A stretch of DNA of 64,000 bases from Mesorhizobium tamadayense. Its GTDB lineage: Bacteria; Pseudomonadota; Alphaproteobacteria; Rhizobiales; Rhizobiaceae. How positions within the stretch are numbered: the stretch's first letter is position 1; each line of letters opens with the position of its first letter. The DNA lies in contig NZ_RQXT01000004.1 in NCBI RefSeq assembly GCF_003863365.1, positions 162,527 through 226,526 on the forward strand, written 5' to 3'. A program made the position numbers and the translations under genes. The notes beneath the pieces were generated by a model, which was not told the DNA's origin, ran no database searches, and saw only the letters and a list, made by a program, of their open reading frames with translations. Shown here piece after piece: positions 33,894 to 42,526 of the stretch.

Positions 33894-33964
33894 CCGGACC
33901 GGGTCTCCCGAGAATATAAACAAGATACTCACATTTAACTCCAACGCAAATGGAGCTCGGACAG

Positions 33965-34474
33965 ATGAGTGCCAGGACGTTGCTGAAGAGCCTGCTTGCC
34001 TACCAGGCCTGGGCCAATGACGAACTGCTGGAAAAGCTCGGCTGTCTCGACCCGCGCCGCAACGCGAAGGAACGCCATGCCGCGCTCAGATTGATGAACC
34101 ACATCCATGTCGTGTCGCGGATCTTTGCCGCGCATCTCACCGGCGTTGCACACGGCTATGCCAGCGACAACACCGAGGAGACGCCGGAGCCCGCGGAACT
34201 GCGCGCCGCCATGGTGGAGGGCGACCGCTGGTATCTCGACTATCTCGAAACCGTTTTGGAGCGACAGCTTTCGGAGCCGGTGGCCTTCACCTTCACCGAT
34301 GGCGACAAGGGCTGCATGACCAGGCAGGAGATGCTGACCCATGTCGTCCTGCACGGCAGCTATCACCGCGGCGAGATCGGCCGCATGCTGGCCGGGATCG
34401 CGGTCGCGCCGCCCTGGGACACCTATGCCGTTCATCTGCACCGGGCGGAACCTTCGCGCCGCCTGCAGCGCTAG
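33965..34474 (+). CDS. DinB family protein
   Basis: ATG 33965 has GGAG seven bases upstream; ATG 33950 is an alternative. The 169-residue protein has a four-helix DinB layout with the metal-binding histidines in L-R-L-M-N-H-I-H-V-V near residue 45 and H-V-V-L-H-G-S-Y-H-R-G-E-I near residue 132. DinB-like proteins are divalent-metal proteins; a few are thiol-dependent transferases (mycothiol or bacillithiol), but most have no assigned reaction. It is divergent from a TetR gene that could control it. A second, distant DinB protein is encoded at 48435-48944. Confidence 0.8.
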   Translation: MSARTLLKSLLAYQAWANDELLEKLGCLDPRRNAKERHAALRLMNHIHVVSRIFAAHLTGVAHGYASDNTEETPEPAELRAAMVEGDRWYLDYLETVLERQLSEPVAFTFTDGDKGCMTRQEMLTHVVLHGSYHRGEIGRMLAGIAVAPPWDTYAVHLHRAEPSRRLQR

Positions 34475-34916
34475 CCTGAGCTGCTTGGTGCCTCAAGTGG
34501 TTGAATGCGAGCGAAAAGCTCGCTTTTGAGAAGGCAAGCTGTCGCTGCTTTCTCCGGTTCGGCTCTGCTCCGCCTTGACCTGTAGATCTTTCCACTGGAC
34601 AAGATGAAGCGGGCGGTTTGGTGTGTATTTCCTATTATGAGCAATGTGCTCACATTCTACGCTCTACGCGGCGCCAAGATGTCTGGATGAACTTGCGATA
34701 GAGAGCATCGGGAACTCTCGACGGGGCAATTTCACTTCGACAGGCAAAGATTCGATGTCGATTTTTGCGTCGATGCCCTTGTCAGCGCGTCTGGTGTAAC
34801 CAAAATTCAATAACTGAAAATCATTGTGTTGCTTCGCTGGCTAGATAGTCGCGAGTCAGATATGCATGAGCACGCCGGGTCACTCACGACCTTGGGCAAA
34901 ACGCAAGGGGCATCGC
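34475..34916. other. Intergenic region of about 440 bp
   Basis: No reading frame here looks coding. A small hairpin (AGCGA/TCGCT, 34510-34524, followed by a short T-run) may end the DinB transcript. The rest is mildly AT-rich, and the last 120 bp before the histone-like gene (AACTGAAAATCATTGTG and following) probably contain its promoter. An undetected small RNA cannot be excluded. Confidence 0.35.
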
Positions 34917-35294
34917 ATGGCAAAGACAACAACCAAGGCGCCGGCGGCGAAAGCGCCGGCAAAGAAAGCGGCACCGAAGGCTGCCGCGAAACCCGCAGCA
35001 GTCAAGAAGGCAGCAGTGAAGAAGGCAGCGCCGAAGGCTGCCGCCAAGGCTCCGGCCAAGGCAGCGGCGAAGCCCGCCGCCAAGAAGCCGGCAGCGAAGG
35101 CAGTAGCCAAGCCCGCCGTCAAGGCAGCAGCAAAGCCCGCCGCAAAGGCGGCAGCCAAGCCCGCCGCCAAGAAGCCGGCAGCGAAGGCAGCGGCCAAGCC
35201 CGCGGCCAAGGCTCCGATGAAAGCAGCTGCCGCCAAGTCGACGGCAGCGGTGAAGAAGGCAGCGCCTGCAAAGAAGCCGGCCGGCAAGAAGTAA
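34917..35294 (+). CDS. Histone H1-like Ala/Lys/Pro-rich DNA-binding protein
   Basis: ATG 34917 follows AAGGGG with six-base spacing and yields 125 residues, almost all Ala, Lys and Pro. The product is repeats of the A-A-K-P-A-A-K type (for example K-A-A-A-K-P-A-A-K-K-P-A-A-K), close to the C-terminal tail of eukaryotic histone H1 and to bacterial AlgP/HctB-like proteins. It should be unfolded, strongly basic and bind DNA non-specifically. Slipped repeats make its length variable between strains. The other frames also stay open because of the repeat bias and are not genes. A strong terminator follows at 35405. Confidence 0.78.
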   Translation: MAKTTTKAPAAKAPAKKAAPKAAAKPAAVKKAAVKKAAPKAAAKAPAKAAAKPAAKKPAAKAVAKPAVKAAAKPAAKAAAKPAAKKPAAKAAAKPAAKAPMKAAAAKSTAAVKKAAPAKKPAGKK

Positions 35295-35404
35295 TCGTGT
35301 AGCTTCGCTTGCCGGAACAAGACAGGTGAGGGCGGGTGCCGTGGAGGCGCCCCTCTCGCCAGTTCGGCTTCGCGGCCAGCGAAGCTGGAGCAAACGCTCC
35401 CCCT

Positions 35405-35449
35405 AAAGCCCTCGGAACTTTGCCAGCGGCAAGAGTTCCGAGGGCTTTT
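35405..35449 (+). terminator. Strong rho-independent terminator
   Basis: AAAGCCCTCGGAACT (35405-35419) pairs with AGTTCCGAGGGCTTT (35434-35448), and the loop itself contains TTGCC/GGCAA. A T-run closes the right arm. It ends the histone-like transcript about 110 bp after the stop codon, and because the left arm begins with A residues it could work weakly in the other direction too. Confidence 0.85.
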
Positions 35450-35569
35450 CATGTCTGGCTCCCCAGCGCGTTGTTGCCGGGGCATTGGCTGTGCGGTTTC
35501 GGGCCCCTGGCCGTTGCTCTGGCAAAAACATTCGGTCAACAGTGCGCGCGGACAATCAGGAACCCGATC

Positions 35570-36166
35570 ATGCCGAAGCTGCTCTATGCCTCCACCTCTC
35601 CCTACAGCTCGAAGGTCCGCATGGCGGCCGCCTATGCCGGCATCGCCGTCGACCTCGTGCCGGTCAGGACGGAGGACAAGCCGGCGGAGTTGATCTCGGC
35701 CAATCCGCTGGGCAAGATCCCGGTGCTGGTGCTGGAGGACGGCCGCGCGATCCATGACAGCCGGGCGATCACCCAGCATCTCAACCGGCTGTCGAAGAAC
35801 GCGCTGTTCCCGCGCAATCCCGACAAGCGGCTGGAGGCCGAAGTGCTGGAGGCGCTGGCCGACGGCATCTGCGACTGCGCGCTGTCGATGGTCTATGAGC
35901 GGCGCACGCGGCCTGAGGCGATGGTCTATCAGCCCTGGCTCGACCGGCAGTGGACGAAGATCACCGCCGCGCTCGACCTCATCAACTCCAACCCGCCGAA
36001 GCTGCCCAAGAAGATCACCGCCGGCCAGATGGCGCTGCGCGCCACCCTCGGCTATCTGGCGTTGCGCTTCGGCGGCCAGTGGGAAAAGGGCCGCAGTCGG
36101 CTGGTCCGCTGGGCCGCGCGCTTCGACGAGAAGTTTCCGGAGCTGAAGGGATGCGTGCCGGGGTGA
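35570..36166 (+). CDS. Glutathione S-transferase family protein
   Basis: ATG 35570 gives 198 residues. The thioredoxin-like N-terminal domain begins M-P-K-L-L-Y-A-S-T-S-P-Y-S-S-K-V-R, where the serines occupy the position of the catalytic Ser/Cys. N-P-L-G-K-I-P-V-L near residue 44 and D-S-R-A-I-T-Q-H-L near residue 62 form the glutathione site. The all-helical C-terminal domain has W-L-D-R-Q-W-T-K-I. Substrate unknown; many rhizobial GSTs of this type detoxify electrophiles. It follows a terminator, so it has its own promoter. Confidence 0.82.
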   Translation: MPKLLYASTSPYSSKVRMAAAYAGIAVDLVPVRTEDKPAELISANPLGKIPVLVLEDGRAIHDSRAITQHLNRLSKNALFPRNPDKRLEAEVLEALADGICDCALSMVYERRTRPEAMVYQPWLDRQWTKITAALDLINSNPPKLPKKITAGQMALRATLGYLALRFGGQWEKGRSRLVRWAARFDEKFPELKGCVPG

Positions 36167-36177
36167 GGCGCCTCTTT

Positions 36178-36240
36178 CCTTCTCCCCTTGTGGGAGAAGG
36201 TGGATCGGCGCGATAGCGCCGAGACGGATGAGTGGTGCTG
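36178..36240. repeat. Rhizobial palindromic repeat (CCTTCTCCCC type)
   Basis: CCTTCTCCCCTTGTGGGAGAAGG is a strong hairpin followed by GTGGATCGGCGCGATAGCGCCGAGACGGATGAG, which has a second palindrome (GGCGC/GCGCC). It lies just after the GST stop codon. The inverted copy at 36311-36367 shares the same hairpin and the GGATGAG end, so the two face each other and could fold together. Confidence 0.8.
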
Positions 36241-36310
36241 GAAGCAATGAGGCGTGTTAAAAGGTGGAAGGGTTTTGATCGCCACCCCGTCAAGGCAGCG
36301 ATCCGTCCAA

Positions 36311-36367
36311 CACCCCTCATCCGACCGAGCTTCGCTCGGCCACCTTCTCCCACAAGGGGAGAAGGGA
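36311..36367. repeat. Rhizobial palindromic repeat, inverted copy
   Basis: CACCCCTCATCCGACCGAGCTTCGCTCGGCCACC leads into TTCTCCCACAAGGGGAGAA, the reverse complement arrangement of the 36178-36240 copy. The end with CCCCTCATCCG also begins the in-frame copy inside the EamA gene at 58053-58200, showing one family with variable middle parts. It lies 24 bp upstream of the TfoX-like start codon. Confidence 0.8.
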
Positions 36368-36390
36368 GGGCAAATCGCGGAGGGCTGAGC

Positions 36391-36768
36391 ATGGCAAAGT
36401 CAGTCGCCACCGGCGCGCCAGATCCCATGGTCGAGCGCCTGCGCGCCGCCCTTGGGCAGCGCGCCTTCACCGAGCAGAAGATGTTCGGGGGCACCTGCTT
36501 CATGATCAATGGCAATATGCTGATCGGCACCTCGAAGCGAGGCTTGCTGGTGCGTGTCGGCAAGGACGCGCATGCGGCCGCCGCCGCTCGTCCCCATGCG
36601 CGGCCGATGGAAATGGGCGGGCGCTCAATGGAAGGCTATTTCCACGTCGCGCCGGAAGGCACGGCGAGCGAAGCCGATCTCGCCGGCTGGCTCGACCGTG
36701 CGCTCGCCTTCGTCGAAACACTGCCGCCGAAGGTCAAATCCGCCAAGGTCGCAAAGAAGCGCGCGTAA
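36391..36768 (+). CDS. TfoX N-terminal domain protein
   Basis: A 125-residue protein from ATG 36391 with GGAGGG upstream. The segment V-E-R-L-R-A-A-L and K-M-F-G-G-T-C-F-M-I-N-G-N-M-L-I-G matches the TfoX/Sxy N-terminal fold (MmcQ/YjbR-like), and the later S-M-E-G-Y-F-H-V-A-P-E-G fits the same domain. There is no Sxy C-terminal domain, so a competence role is not implied. Single-domain TfoX proteins are common in Rhizobiales with unknown function. The basic tail (A-K-V-A-K-K-R-A) may bind nucleic acid. Confidence 0.78.
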   Translation: MAKSVATGAPDPMVERLRAALGQRAFTEQKMFGGTCFMINGNMLIGTSKRGLLVRVGKDAHAAAAARPHARPMEMGGRSMEGYFHVAPEGTASEADLAGWLDRALAFVETLPPKVKSAKVAKKRA

Positions 36769-36853
36769 GCCGCTGGCCCGCCACCTTCTGGACTGTGATG
36801 TGCCAGTATTCGTCGAGCTGGCTTTGGCGAACGCAAGGATAGGGGAGGAAGCA

Positions 36854-37258
36854 ATGGCGCTCGATGGACATTGCATGTGCGGGGCCGTGACCTGGACCTA
36901 TTCGGGCGATGTCACACGCAACCTGGTCTGTCACTGCGCCGACTGTCAGCGGGCGACATCCGCTCCCTTCACGGCCTTCCTGGGCATGAGGCCTGAGCAA
37001 CTGGGATGGACGGGCGACATCAGGCACTATGAAAGCAGCCCGAATACGTTTCGCGGATTCTGCCCGTCCTGCGGCACGCGGCTCTATTTCCGCTCGAACA
37101 AATGGCTCGACGAGGTCCATGTTCATGCGGCCACGTTGACCGACCCGGGCGAATACCAGCCGCACGCGCAGGTCGTCATGCGCTCCCGGGCGAAATGGCT
37201 CGACCAGTTGCAGTCGATCCCGGTCCATGAAGGTTTCCAGCGGGATCCGGCGGACTAA
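36854..37258 (+). CDS. GFA-family zinc protein
   Basis: ATG 36854 follows GGGGAGGAA and gives 134 residues. The zinc ligands of the GFA (glutathione-dependent formaldehyde-activating enzyme) fold are all present: G-H-C-M-C-G-A-V near residue 6, C-H-C-A-D-C-Q near residue 25 and F-C-P-S-C-G-T near residue 68. A conserved S-A-P-F lies between them. Despite the name, most members, this one included, have no proven formaldehyde activity. It is followed by a bidirectional terminator shared with the convergent porin gene. Confidence 0.85.
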   Translation: MALDGHCMCGAVTWTYSGDVTRNLVCHCADCQRATSAPFTAFLGMRPEQLGWTGDIRHYESSPNTFRGFCPSCGTRLYFRSNKWLDEVHVHAATLTDPGEYQPHAQVVMRSRAKWLDQLQSIPVHEGFQRDPAD

Positions 37259-37314
37259 CCCTCTGTTGAGAGGCTCCGGCTGGTCGCCAACAGTAGTCGT
37301 CCAGACGCCAGCCA

Positions 37315-37344
37315 CAAAAAAAGCCGGGCGCGAGGCCCGGCTTT
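37315..37344. terminator. Bidirectional rho-independent terminator
   Basis: AAGCCGGGC (37321-37329) and GCCCGGCTT (37335-37343) form a 9-bp perfect stem with a five-base loop. A run of A precedes the stem and a run of T follows it, so it can end transcription of both the GFA gene (plus) and the outer-membrane gene (minus), which converge here. Confidence 0.88.
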
Positions 37345-37366
37345 TCCGTGTCGTGGCTTGGACGAC

Positions 37367-38023
37367 TTAGAACTTCATACCGACGCCGAAGGTGACGCGG
37401 TTGTCCTTGGACTTGACGTTGCCAAGAGCGCCAAAATCCTTGTCGCCGTAGTCGGTGTAGCGGTATTCGACGCGGCCGAACACGTTGTCGGTGATCTTGA
37501 TGTCGGTGCCGACACCGGCCGTCCAGCCGAGCATCGCCTTGCTTTCGTCGGTAGAGGTGAAGCTATCCGTGATCTTCTGGTTCTTGGCGGCGAGACCGCC
37601 GGTACCATAGAGCAGGATTTCAGGCGTCACGGAATAGCCGAGACGGGCGCGCAGCGAGCCTTCGAGGCCGCCCTTGGCCTCGATGCCGGCGCTGTCGCCT
37701 TTGACGCCATTGTAGCCGATATCGGCTTCAGCGCCGTAGACGAAGTTCTCCTGCTGCCACTGATAGCCGCCGAAGACGCCGCCGATGAAGCCCTTGGTCT
37801 TCACATTGACGCCAGCGTCGCGGGCATCGGCATGGCCGCTGAAGCCGTAGCCGAGGCTGATACCGGCATAGGGGCCGGCCCAGGAGGCGACGGGGAGCTC
37901 AGCGACCGGGGCGGGTGCCGGCGGCTCTTCCGAAACGACGTCTGCGGCATAGGCGCTACCGCCGAGGGCGAAGAGCCCGAGCGCAACCGCCAACGGCCGC
38001 GCAAACTTGAGATTAGCTTGCAT
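37367..38023 (-). CDS. Omp25/Omp31/RopB-like outer-membrane beta-barrel protein
   Basis: A 218-residue protein from ATG 38023. The signal peptide ends A-Y-A-A-D, then a short Pro-rich linker (E-E-P-P-A-P-A-P-V) precedes an eight-strand barrel. W-A-G-P-Y-A-G-I-S-L-G-Y-G near residue 48, F-I-G-G-V-F-G-G-Y-Q-W-Q and the C-terminal V-T-F-G-V-G-M-K-F, which ends in Phe as the barrel assembly signal needs, are typical of the Omp25/RopB group of Rhizobiales. It is a major surface protein in relatives and stabilises the outer membrane. About 410 bp of upstream sequence to the SDR gene probably contains its promoter. Confidence 0.88.
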   Translation of the reverse strand: MQANLKFARPLAVALGLFALGGSAYAADVVSEEPPAPAPVAELPVASWAGPYAGISLGYGFSGHADARDAGVNVKTKGFIGGVFGGYQWQQENFVYGAEADIGYNGVKGDSAGIEAKGGLEGSLRARLGYSVTPEILLYGTGGLAAKNQKITDSFTSTDESKAMLGWTAGVGTDIKITDNVFGRVEYRYTDYGDKDFGALGNVKSKDNRVTFGVGMKF

Positions 38024-38436
38024 TGTTGTTTACTCCTTAAGCCACAAGACACTAGGCTTTTTATGTTCACGAATGCCCCGGCCCGTCCGGGGGGATAAAC
38101 GGGCCTGGCGCTCAACGGTTCCAAATGTCGTGCTGAAATACGGCTGAAGCGAACCTGAACTTGGGTCATTCCCCGGCACGAATGAGGCTGAAAGGTGACG
38201 TTGCATCTTCGCAACAGCGAATGTCAGCACGCTAATCATGTTGCACTGCACACCGCTTGGTTCAAGGGGTCCGGCGGCATATATTACGCTATGAGAACGC
38301 CCCCGAATCCGGCCGGCAAGGGCGCGTACGGGCCGCTTCGCCACATTCCTGCCCCAGGTGGAAATGGCATTTAACGCTTGGCCTGTCATATTGTGCCGGC
38401 TTCCCGGAATCGTGAAGCCGATTGAGGATTGACAAC

Positions 38437-39201
38437 ATGAGACAAGCCGCTGGCGTGGCGCTGGTGACGGGGGGTGCGAGAAGGATCGGCAAGGTGATCG
38501 TGGAGGACCTGGCCGCGCATGGTTTTGCCGTCGCCATCCATGCCAACCGTTCCGGAGCCGAGGCCGAGGCTTTGGCCGGCCCTATCAGGGACAAGGGCGG
38601 CCGCGCTGCCGTGGTCGTTGCCGACCTTACCGATATGGACGCCGTCGGCGATCTTGTCGGCCGCTCCGAGGCCGCCCTCGGCCCGGTCACGCTGCTCGTC
38701 AACAACGCTTCGCTCTTCGTCGACGACCGTATCGAGGATTTCGACTGGCAGGCCTGGGACCGCCACTTCGCCATCCATGTGAAGACCCCTGCGCTCCTGG
38801 CGCAGAACTTCGCTCGCGCCTTGCCGGAAGGCGAGGAAGGGTTGATCGTCAACATCATCGACCAGCGCGTCTGGCGGCCGACGCCGCGCTATTTCTCCTA
38901 TGCGCTGTCGAAATCGGCCCTGTGGACGCAGACCCAGATGCTGGCGCAGGCGCTGGGGCCGCGCATTCGCGTCAACGCCATCGGCCCCGGCCCGACGCTC
39001 AAGAACAAGCGCCAGGACGACGATGATTTCGGCAAGCAGGTCGAGGGCCTGATCCTGAAGCGCGGCCCGCAATTGCCGGAATTCGGCGCCACCATCCGCT
39101 ACCTATGGGAAGCGCGCTCCGTCACCGGCCAGATGATCGCGCTCGACGGCGGCCAGCATCTTGCATGGCAGACGCCCGATGTGACAGGCATGGTGGAATG
39201 A
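38437..39201 (+). CDS. SDR family oxidoreductase (pteridine reductase/FolM-like)
   Basis: ATG 38437 is favoured over the in-frame start at 38422. The 254-residue protein has [11 protein letters not shown], whose R-R pair marks the FolM/pteridine reductase branch with NADPH preference. V-N-N-A-S-L-F and [11 protein letters not shown] give the catalytic Y-x3-K. A late G-P-G-P-T-L replaces the usual P-G loop. Reduction of dihydromonapterin or a pteridine is the likely role; another carbonyl substrate is possible. Its stop overlaps the uvrC start (ATGA), an arrangement seen in related genomes. Confidence 0.82.
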   Translation: MRQAAGVALVTGGARRIGKVIVEDLAAHGFAVAIHANRSGAEAEALAGPIRDKGGRAAVVVADLTDMDAVGDLVGRSEAALGPVTLLVNNASLFVDDRIEDFDWQAWDRHFAIHVKTPALLAQNFARALPEGEEGLIVNIIDQRVWRPTPRYFSYALSKSALWTQTQMLAQALGPRIRVNAIGPGPTLKNKRQDDDDFGKQVEGLILKRGPQLPEFGATIRYLWEARSVTGQMIALDGGQHLAWQTPDVTGMVE

Positions 39202-41285
39202 GTCCCACAGACCAAAAAGACAGACGAAACGGCATAGCCGCCGACGACCTGCCTCCCGAGATCGACCTCGAGGACGAGGCGGTGGAAGAGATCGTCGAGC
39301 CGATTGCCGCAGCCGGACCGGACGTCGCCTTCACCGCGATCGACTGGACGCCGCATGCCGGGGACGCCGATGGCATGGTCGGCGCCGAGGTGATCCAGAC
39401 TTTGGTCAAGCGGCTGCCCAATCAGCCGGGCGTCTACCGCATGATGAACGCCGCCGGCGACGTGCTCTATGTCGGCAAGGCGCGCAGCCTGAAGAAACGC
39501 GTCACCAACTATGCGCAAGGGCGCTTCCACACCGCCCGCATCGGCCGCATGGTGCGCGAGACCGCGACGATGGAGTTCGTCGTCACCCGCACCGAGATCG
39601 AGGCGCTGCTGCTTGAGGCGAACCTCATCAAGCGGCTGAGGCCCCGCTTCAACGTGCTGATGCGGGATGACAAGTCGTTCCCCTACATTCTGCTCACCGG
39701 CGACCATGTCTCGCCCGGCATCTACAAGCATCGCGGCGCGCGCTCGCGCAAGGGCGACTATTTCGGCCCCTTCGCCTCGGCCGGCGCGGTCGGGCGCACC
39801 ATCAATTCGCTGCAGCGAGCCTTCCTTCTTCGAAGCTGCACGGACTCCTTCTACGAGAACCGCACTCGGCCCTGCCTGCTCTACCAGATCAAGCGCTGCG
39901 CCGGCCCTTGCACCGGCGAGATCTCGCACCAGGACTATGCCCACCTGGTCGCCGAGGCGAAGGATTTTCTCTCGGGCCGCAGCCAGAAGGTGAAGACCGA
40001 GATTTCGGCCGCCATGCAGCAGGCTTCCGCGGAACTCGACTTCGAGCGCGCCGCGATTTATCGCGACCGCCTCGCGGCGCTGTCGCATGTGCAGGCGCAT
40101 CAGGGCATCAACCCACAGACGGTCGAGGAGGCCGACGTCTTCGCCATCCACCAGGAAGGCGGCCAGACCTGCATCCAGGTGTTCTTCTTCCGCACCGGCC
40201 AGAACTGGGGCAACCGCGCCTATTTCCCCAAGGCCGATCCGACGCTGGAAGGATCGGAAGTGCTGGGCTCGTTCCTGGCGCAGTTCTATGACGACAAGCC
40301 GACGCCCCGCGCCATCCTGCTCTCGCACGCTGTCGAGGACCAGGATCTCCTGGCGGAGGCGCTTTCCACCCGCGCCGGCCGCAAGGTGGCGATCTCGGTG
40401 CCGCAGCGCGGCGAGAAGAAGGACCTGACCGACAACGCGCTGCAGAACGCCCGTGAGGCGCTCGGCCGCAGACTGGCCGAAACCTCGACCCAGGCGAGGC
40501 TGCTGCAGGGTTTCGCCGAGACCTTCGGCCTGGCAAAGCCGCCGGTGCGCATCGAGGTCTACGACAACTCGCACATCATGGGCACCAATGCGGTCGGCGC
40601 CATGGTCGTCGCCGGGCCGGAAGGTTTTGTGAAGAACCAGTACCGGAAATTCAACATCCGCTCGACCGAGATCACGCCCGGCGACGATTTCGGCATGATG
40701 CGCGAGGTGATGGAGCGGCGTTTCTCGCGGCTGCTCCGGGAACACGGCGACGCCCAGCCTTCGCGTGGCGCGGGCGCGGCAGCCGAGGACGATGCGGCCG
40801 AGGACCTTGTTGAGGGGAACGGCAGTTTCCCGGCCTGGCCGGACGTAATCCTGATCGACGGCGGCCAGGGCCAGATGACGGCGGTGCGCAAGATCCTGTC
40901 CGATCTCGGCATCGAGGATCGGGTCGTGGCCATCGGCATCGCCAAGGGCCAGGACCGCGACGCCGGGCGCGAGCGCTTCTTCGTCAAGGGCAGGGAAAGC
41001 TTCATGCTGCCGGTGCGTGACCCGGTGCTCTACTTCGTCCAGCGCCTGCGCGACGAGGTGCACCGCTTCGCCATCGGCTCGCACCGCGCCCGCCGCAAGA
41101 AGGAGATGGTGAAAAGTCCGCTCGACGAGATCGTCGGCATCGGCCCCGGCCGCAAGCGGGCGCTGCTCCACCACTTCGGCACCGCCAAGGCGGTAAGCCG
41201 CGCCGCGGTCGAGGACCTGGTCAAGGTCGACGGCATTTCCGAGCATGTCGCGAAGCTGGTCTACAACCATTTCCATGAGAGTTGA
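39198..41285 (+). CDS. uvrC: Excinuclease ABC subunit C
   Basis: ATG 39198 overlaps the SDR stop. The 695-residue protein has the GIY-YIG nuclease domain (P-G-V-Y-R-M near residue 76, L-Y-V-G-K-A-R near 89) for the 3' incision. The UVR segment ([11 protein letters not shown] near 276) binds UvrB, and the RNase H-like domain for the 5' incision holds E-V-Y-D-N-S-H and [13 protein letters not shown]-terminal helix-hairpin-helix pair (I-V-G-I-G-P-G-R-K and V-D-G-I-S) completes the protein. An acidic 70-residue N-terminal extension precedes the nuclease, common in alphaproteobacteria. It acts in nucleotide excision repair. Confidence 0.95.
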   Translation: MSPTDQKDRRNGIAADDLPPEIDLEDEAVEEIVEPIAAAGPDVAFTAIDWTPHAGDADGMVGAEVIQTLVKRLPNQPGVYRMMNAAGDVLYVGKARSLKKRVTNYAQGRFHTARIGRMVRETATMEFVVTRTEIEALLLEANLIKRLRPRFNVLMRDDKSFPYILLTGDHVSPGIYKHRGARSRKGDYFGPFASAGAVGRTINSLQRAFLLRSCTDSFYENRTRPCLLYQIKRCAGPCTGEISHQDYAHLVAEAKDFLSGRSQKVKTEISAAMQQASAELDFERAAIYRDRLAALSHVQAHQGINPQTVEEADVFAIHQEGGQTCIQVFFFRTGQNWGNRAYFPKADPTLEGSEVLGSFLAQFYDDKPTPRAILLSHAVEDQDLLAEALSTRAGRKVAISVPQRGEKKDLTDNALQNAREALGRRLAETSTQARLLQGFAETFGLAKPPVRIEVYDNSHIMGTNAVGAMVVAGPEGFVKNQYRKFNIRSTEITPGDDFGMMREVMERRFSRLLREHGDAQPSRGAGAAAEDDAAEDLVEGNGSFPAWPDVILIDGGQGQMTAVRKILSDLGIEDRVVAIGIAKGQDRDAGRERFFVKGRESFMLPVRDPVLYFVQRLRDEVHRFAIGSHRARRKKEMVKSPLDEIVGIGPGRKRALLHHFGTAKAVSRAAVEDLVKVDGISEHVAKLVYNHFHES

Positions 41286-41361
41286 TGGCGGGTCCTTTGA
41301 CGTCGGTGCCACATGTCGAGGGGTGCTGTACTTGGAGATTTGCCGAGAGGCCCATCGCGTC

Positions 41362-41415
41362 GTCATCCACGGGCGAAGCAAGGAGCGAAGCGACGCGGCG
41401 CAGACCATAGGATCC
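41362..41415. repeat. Left part of a GGATCC mosaic repeat, split by IS110
   Basis: GGGCGAAGCAAGGAGCGAAGCGACGC...CATAGGATCC matches the left half of the repeat copies at 54555-54605 and 55610-55654. Its continuation (ATGCCGTGACTTTGAAGCGTC) appears on the far side of the IS110 element at 42527. The repeat was therefore intact before the insertion. Confidence 0.8.
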
Positions 41416-41439
41416 TGTGTGTTGGTTCCGGTGTATGGT

Positions 41440-41582
41440 TGAAGTGGGAAGGAGGCCGAGGGGATCCTGGTCGTCCTTTCGGACAGGCCGTGGCATGGCT
41501 CGGTCCCTTCCCACCGGTGACCCATCAACCTGAACAGTTGCACGGGGCTGTTCCAAGCAGACCCCGAACCACAGGAAGAGGC
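41440..41582 (+). ncRNA. Predicted IS110 bridge RNA
   Basis: The non-coding left end folds into two loops. The first is closed by GTGGGAAGG (41444-41452) with CCTTCCCAC (41506-41514), then CCGAG (41456-41460) with CTCGG (41499-41503), with GTCC/GGAC at the tip. Its two sides contain GGATCC (41462-41467) and GGCATGG (41492-41498), equal to the left target strand and the complement of the right target. The second (41532-41575) contains ACAGTT (41534-41539) and CACAGG (41570-41575), matching the element's right end and the complement of its left end plus core. This is the plan described for IS621 bridge RNAs. RNA ends are estimates. Confidence 0.75.
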
Positions 41583-42515
41583 ATGGACATGATAGTGCAG
41601 AATTACGTCGGCTGCGACATCTCCAAGCAGTGGCTCGATTTTTTTGATGAGGCAAGCGGCCATTACCGGCGCATCGACAACCAGGCCGATGCGATCGCCG
41701 CCTATGTGGCGGGCCTTCAACCCGGTCGGGACTTCGTCGTCATGGAGGCGACAGGGGTCCATGACCGGCTGCTGCGCCACGCGCTGGCCAAGGCAGGGGT
41801 TGCGTTCTCGCGGCACAACCCCGCGCACACCCACCACTATGCGAAGTCGACAAGACGGCGCGCCAAGACCGATCGTCTCGACGCCAGGATGCTGAGCGAC
41901 TATGGCCGCCGCTATCAGCCTGCGGCCGAGCCGGCGCCGCGCGAAGAAAATGAGCGGCTTCAATCGTTTGCCCGCCACCGCGACCAACTGGTCGATATGC
42001 GGGCAACGCTGAAGAAGCTCCTCGGTGAGGCCCTCGACGAGGCTGTCGTTGCCGATCTGGAAGACACGATCGCCGGCTTCGACACCCGCATCAAAGCGCT
42101 CGAGAGCCTGATTGCCAAAGTCATTCGTCAAGCCGAGGACACCGCTCGCGACCACGCGCTGATGGTCTCCGTGCCTGGTGTCTCCAAGGTCAGCGCGCTG
42201 TCGCTGCTGGCGCACCTGCCCGAGCTCGGCCAGCGTTCGCCCAAGTCGATCGCGGCGCTCGCCGGCCTTGCCCCATTCGATAACAAGAGCGGCAAGCTCA
42301 ACCGCAGGAGCCAGATCCAGGGCGGGCGATCACGCGTGCGCCGCGCCCTCTACATGGCGGCGCTCAGTGCCATTCGAACCTGTGACCGATTTAAAAAATT
42401 CTACACCGAACTCGCAGCCCGCTCAGGCTCCAAGAAACTGGCCATCATCGCTGTCGCAAGGAAGCTCCTGGTCGTCCTCAATGCCATCATCAGGGATAAA
42501 ACCGCATTCGCATGA
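41583..42515 (+). CDS. IS110-family recombinase (transposase)
   Basis: ATG 41583 starts a 310-residue protein. The RuvC-like N-terminal domain (DEDD) shows Y-V-G-C-D-I-S-K near residue 6, V-V-M-E-A-T-G near residue 51 and K-T-D-R-L-D-A-R-M-L near residue 98, giving the four acidic residues. A coiled-coil-like linker follows, then the Tnp/transposase_20 domain with V-P-G-V-S-K-V-S-A, A-L-A-G-L-A-P-F-D and G-G-R-S-R-V-R-R-A-L-Y-M-A-A-L. The Ser in N-K-S-G-K is the likely nucleophile by analogy with IS621. Length is slightly below average but no domain is missing, so the element looks intact and potentially active. Confidence 0.92.
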   Translation: MDMIVQNYVGCDISKQWLDFFDEASGHYRRIDNQADAIAAYVAGLQPGRDFVVMEATGVHDRLLRHALAKAGVAFSRHNPAHTHHYAKSTRRRAKTDRLDARMLSDYGRRYQPAAEPAPREENERLQSFARHRDQLVDMRATLKKLLGEALDEAVVADLEDTIAGFDTRIKALESLIAKVIRQAEDTARDHALMVSVPGVSKVSALSLLAHLPELGQRSPKSIAALAGLAPFDNKSGKLNRRSQIQGGRSRVRRALYMAALSAIRTCDRFKKFYTELAARSGSKKLAIIAVARKLLVVLNAIIRDKTAFA

Positions 42516-42526
42516 ACACAGTTACC

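Larger units (their letters stand above)
41416..42526 (+). mobile_element. IS110-family insertion sequence, about 1.11 kb
   Basis: Boundaries are deduced from the interrupted repeat: left flank GGATCC ends at 41415 and right flank ATGCCGTGA begins at 42527. The dinucleotide CC is present at both junctions (41414-41415 and 42525-42526), as expected for a short core shared by target and donor. There are no terminal inverted repeats and no longer target duplication, in keeping with IS110. The left end has 167 bp of non-coding DNA and the right end only 11 bp, which is the layout of the IS110 (IS621-like) group rather than IS1111. Confidence 0.85.

Noticed and set aside
34826..35302. Gln/Gly/Ser-rich frame overlapping the histone-like gene on the same strand
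   Set aside because: It arises from reading the same codon repeats one base over; no ribosome site fits and composition is unlike a protein.
34880..36247. Long minus-strand open frame rich in Ala over the histone-like gene and GST
   Set aside because: It is a shadow of the Ala/Lys repeat and crosses a strong terminator and the GST gene.
39099..42215. Very long open frame on the minus strand opposite uvrC and the IS110 recombinase
   Set aside because: It runs antisense across two well-recognised genes and a non-coding element end, has no domain pattern, and is explained by third-position GC bias.
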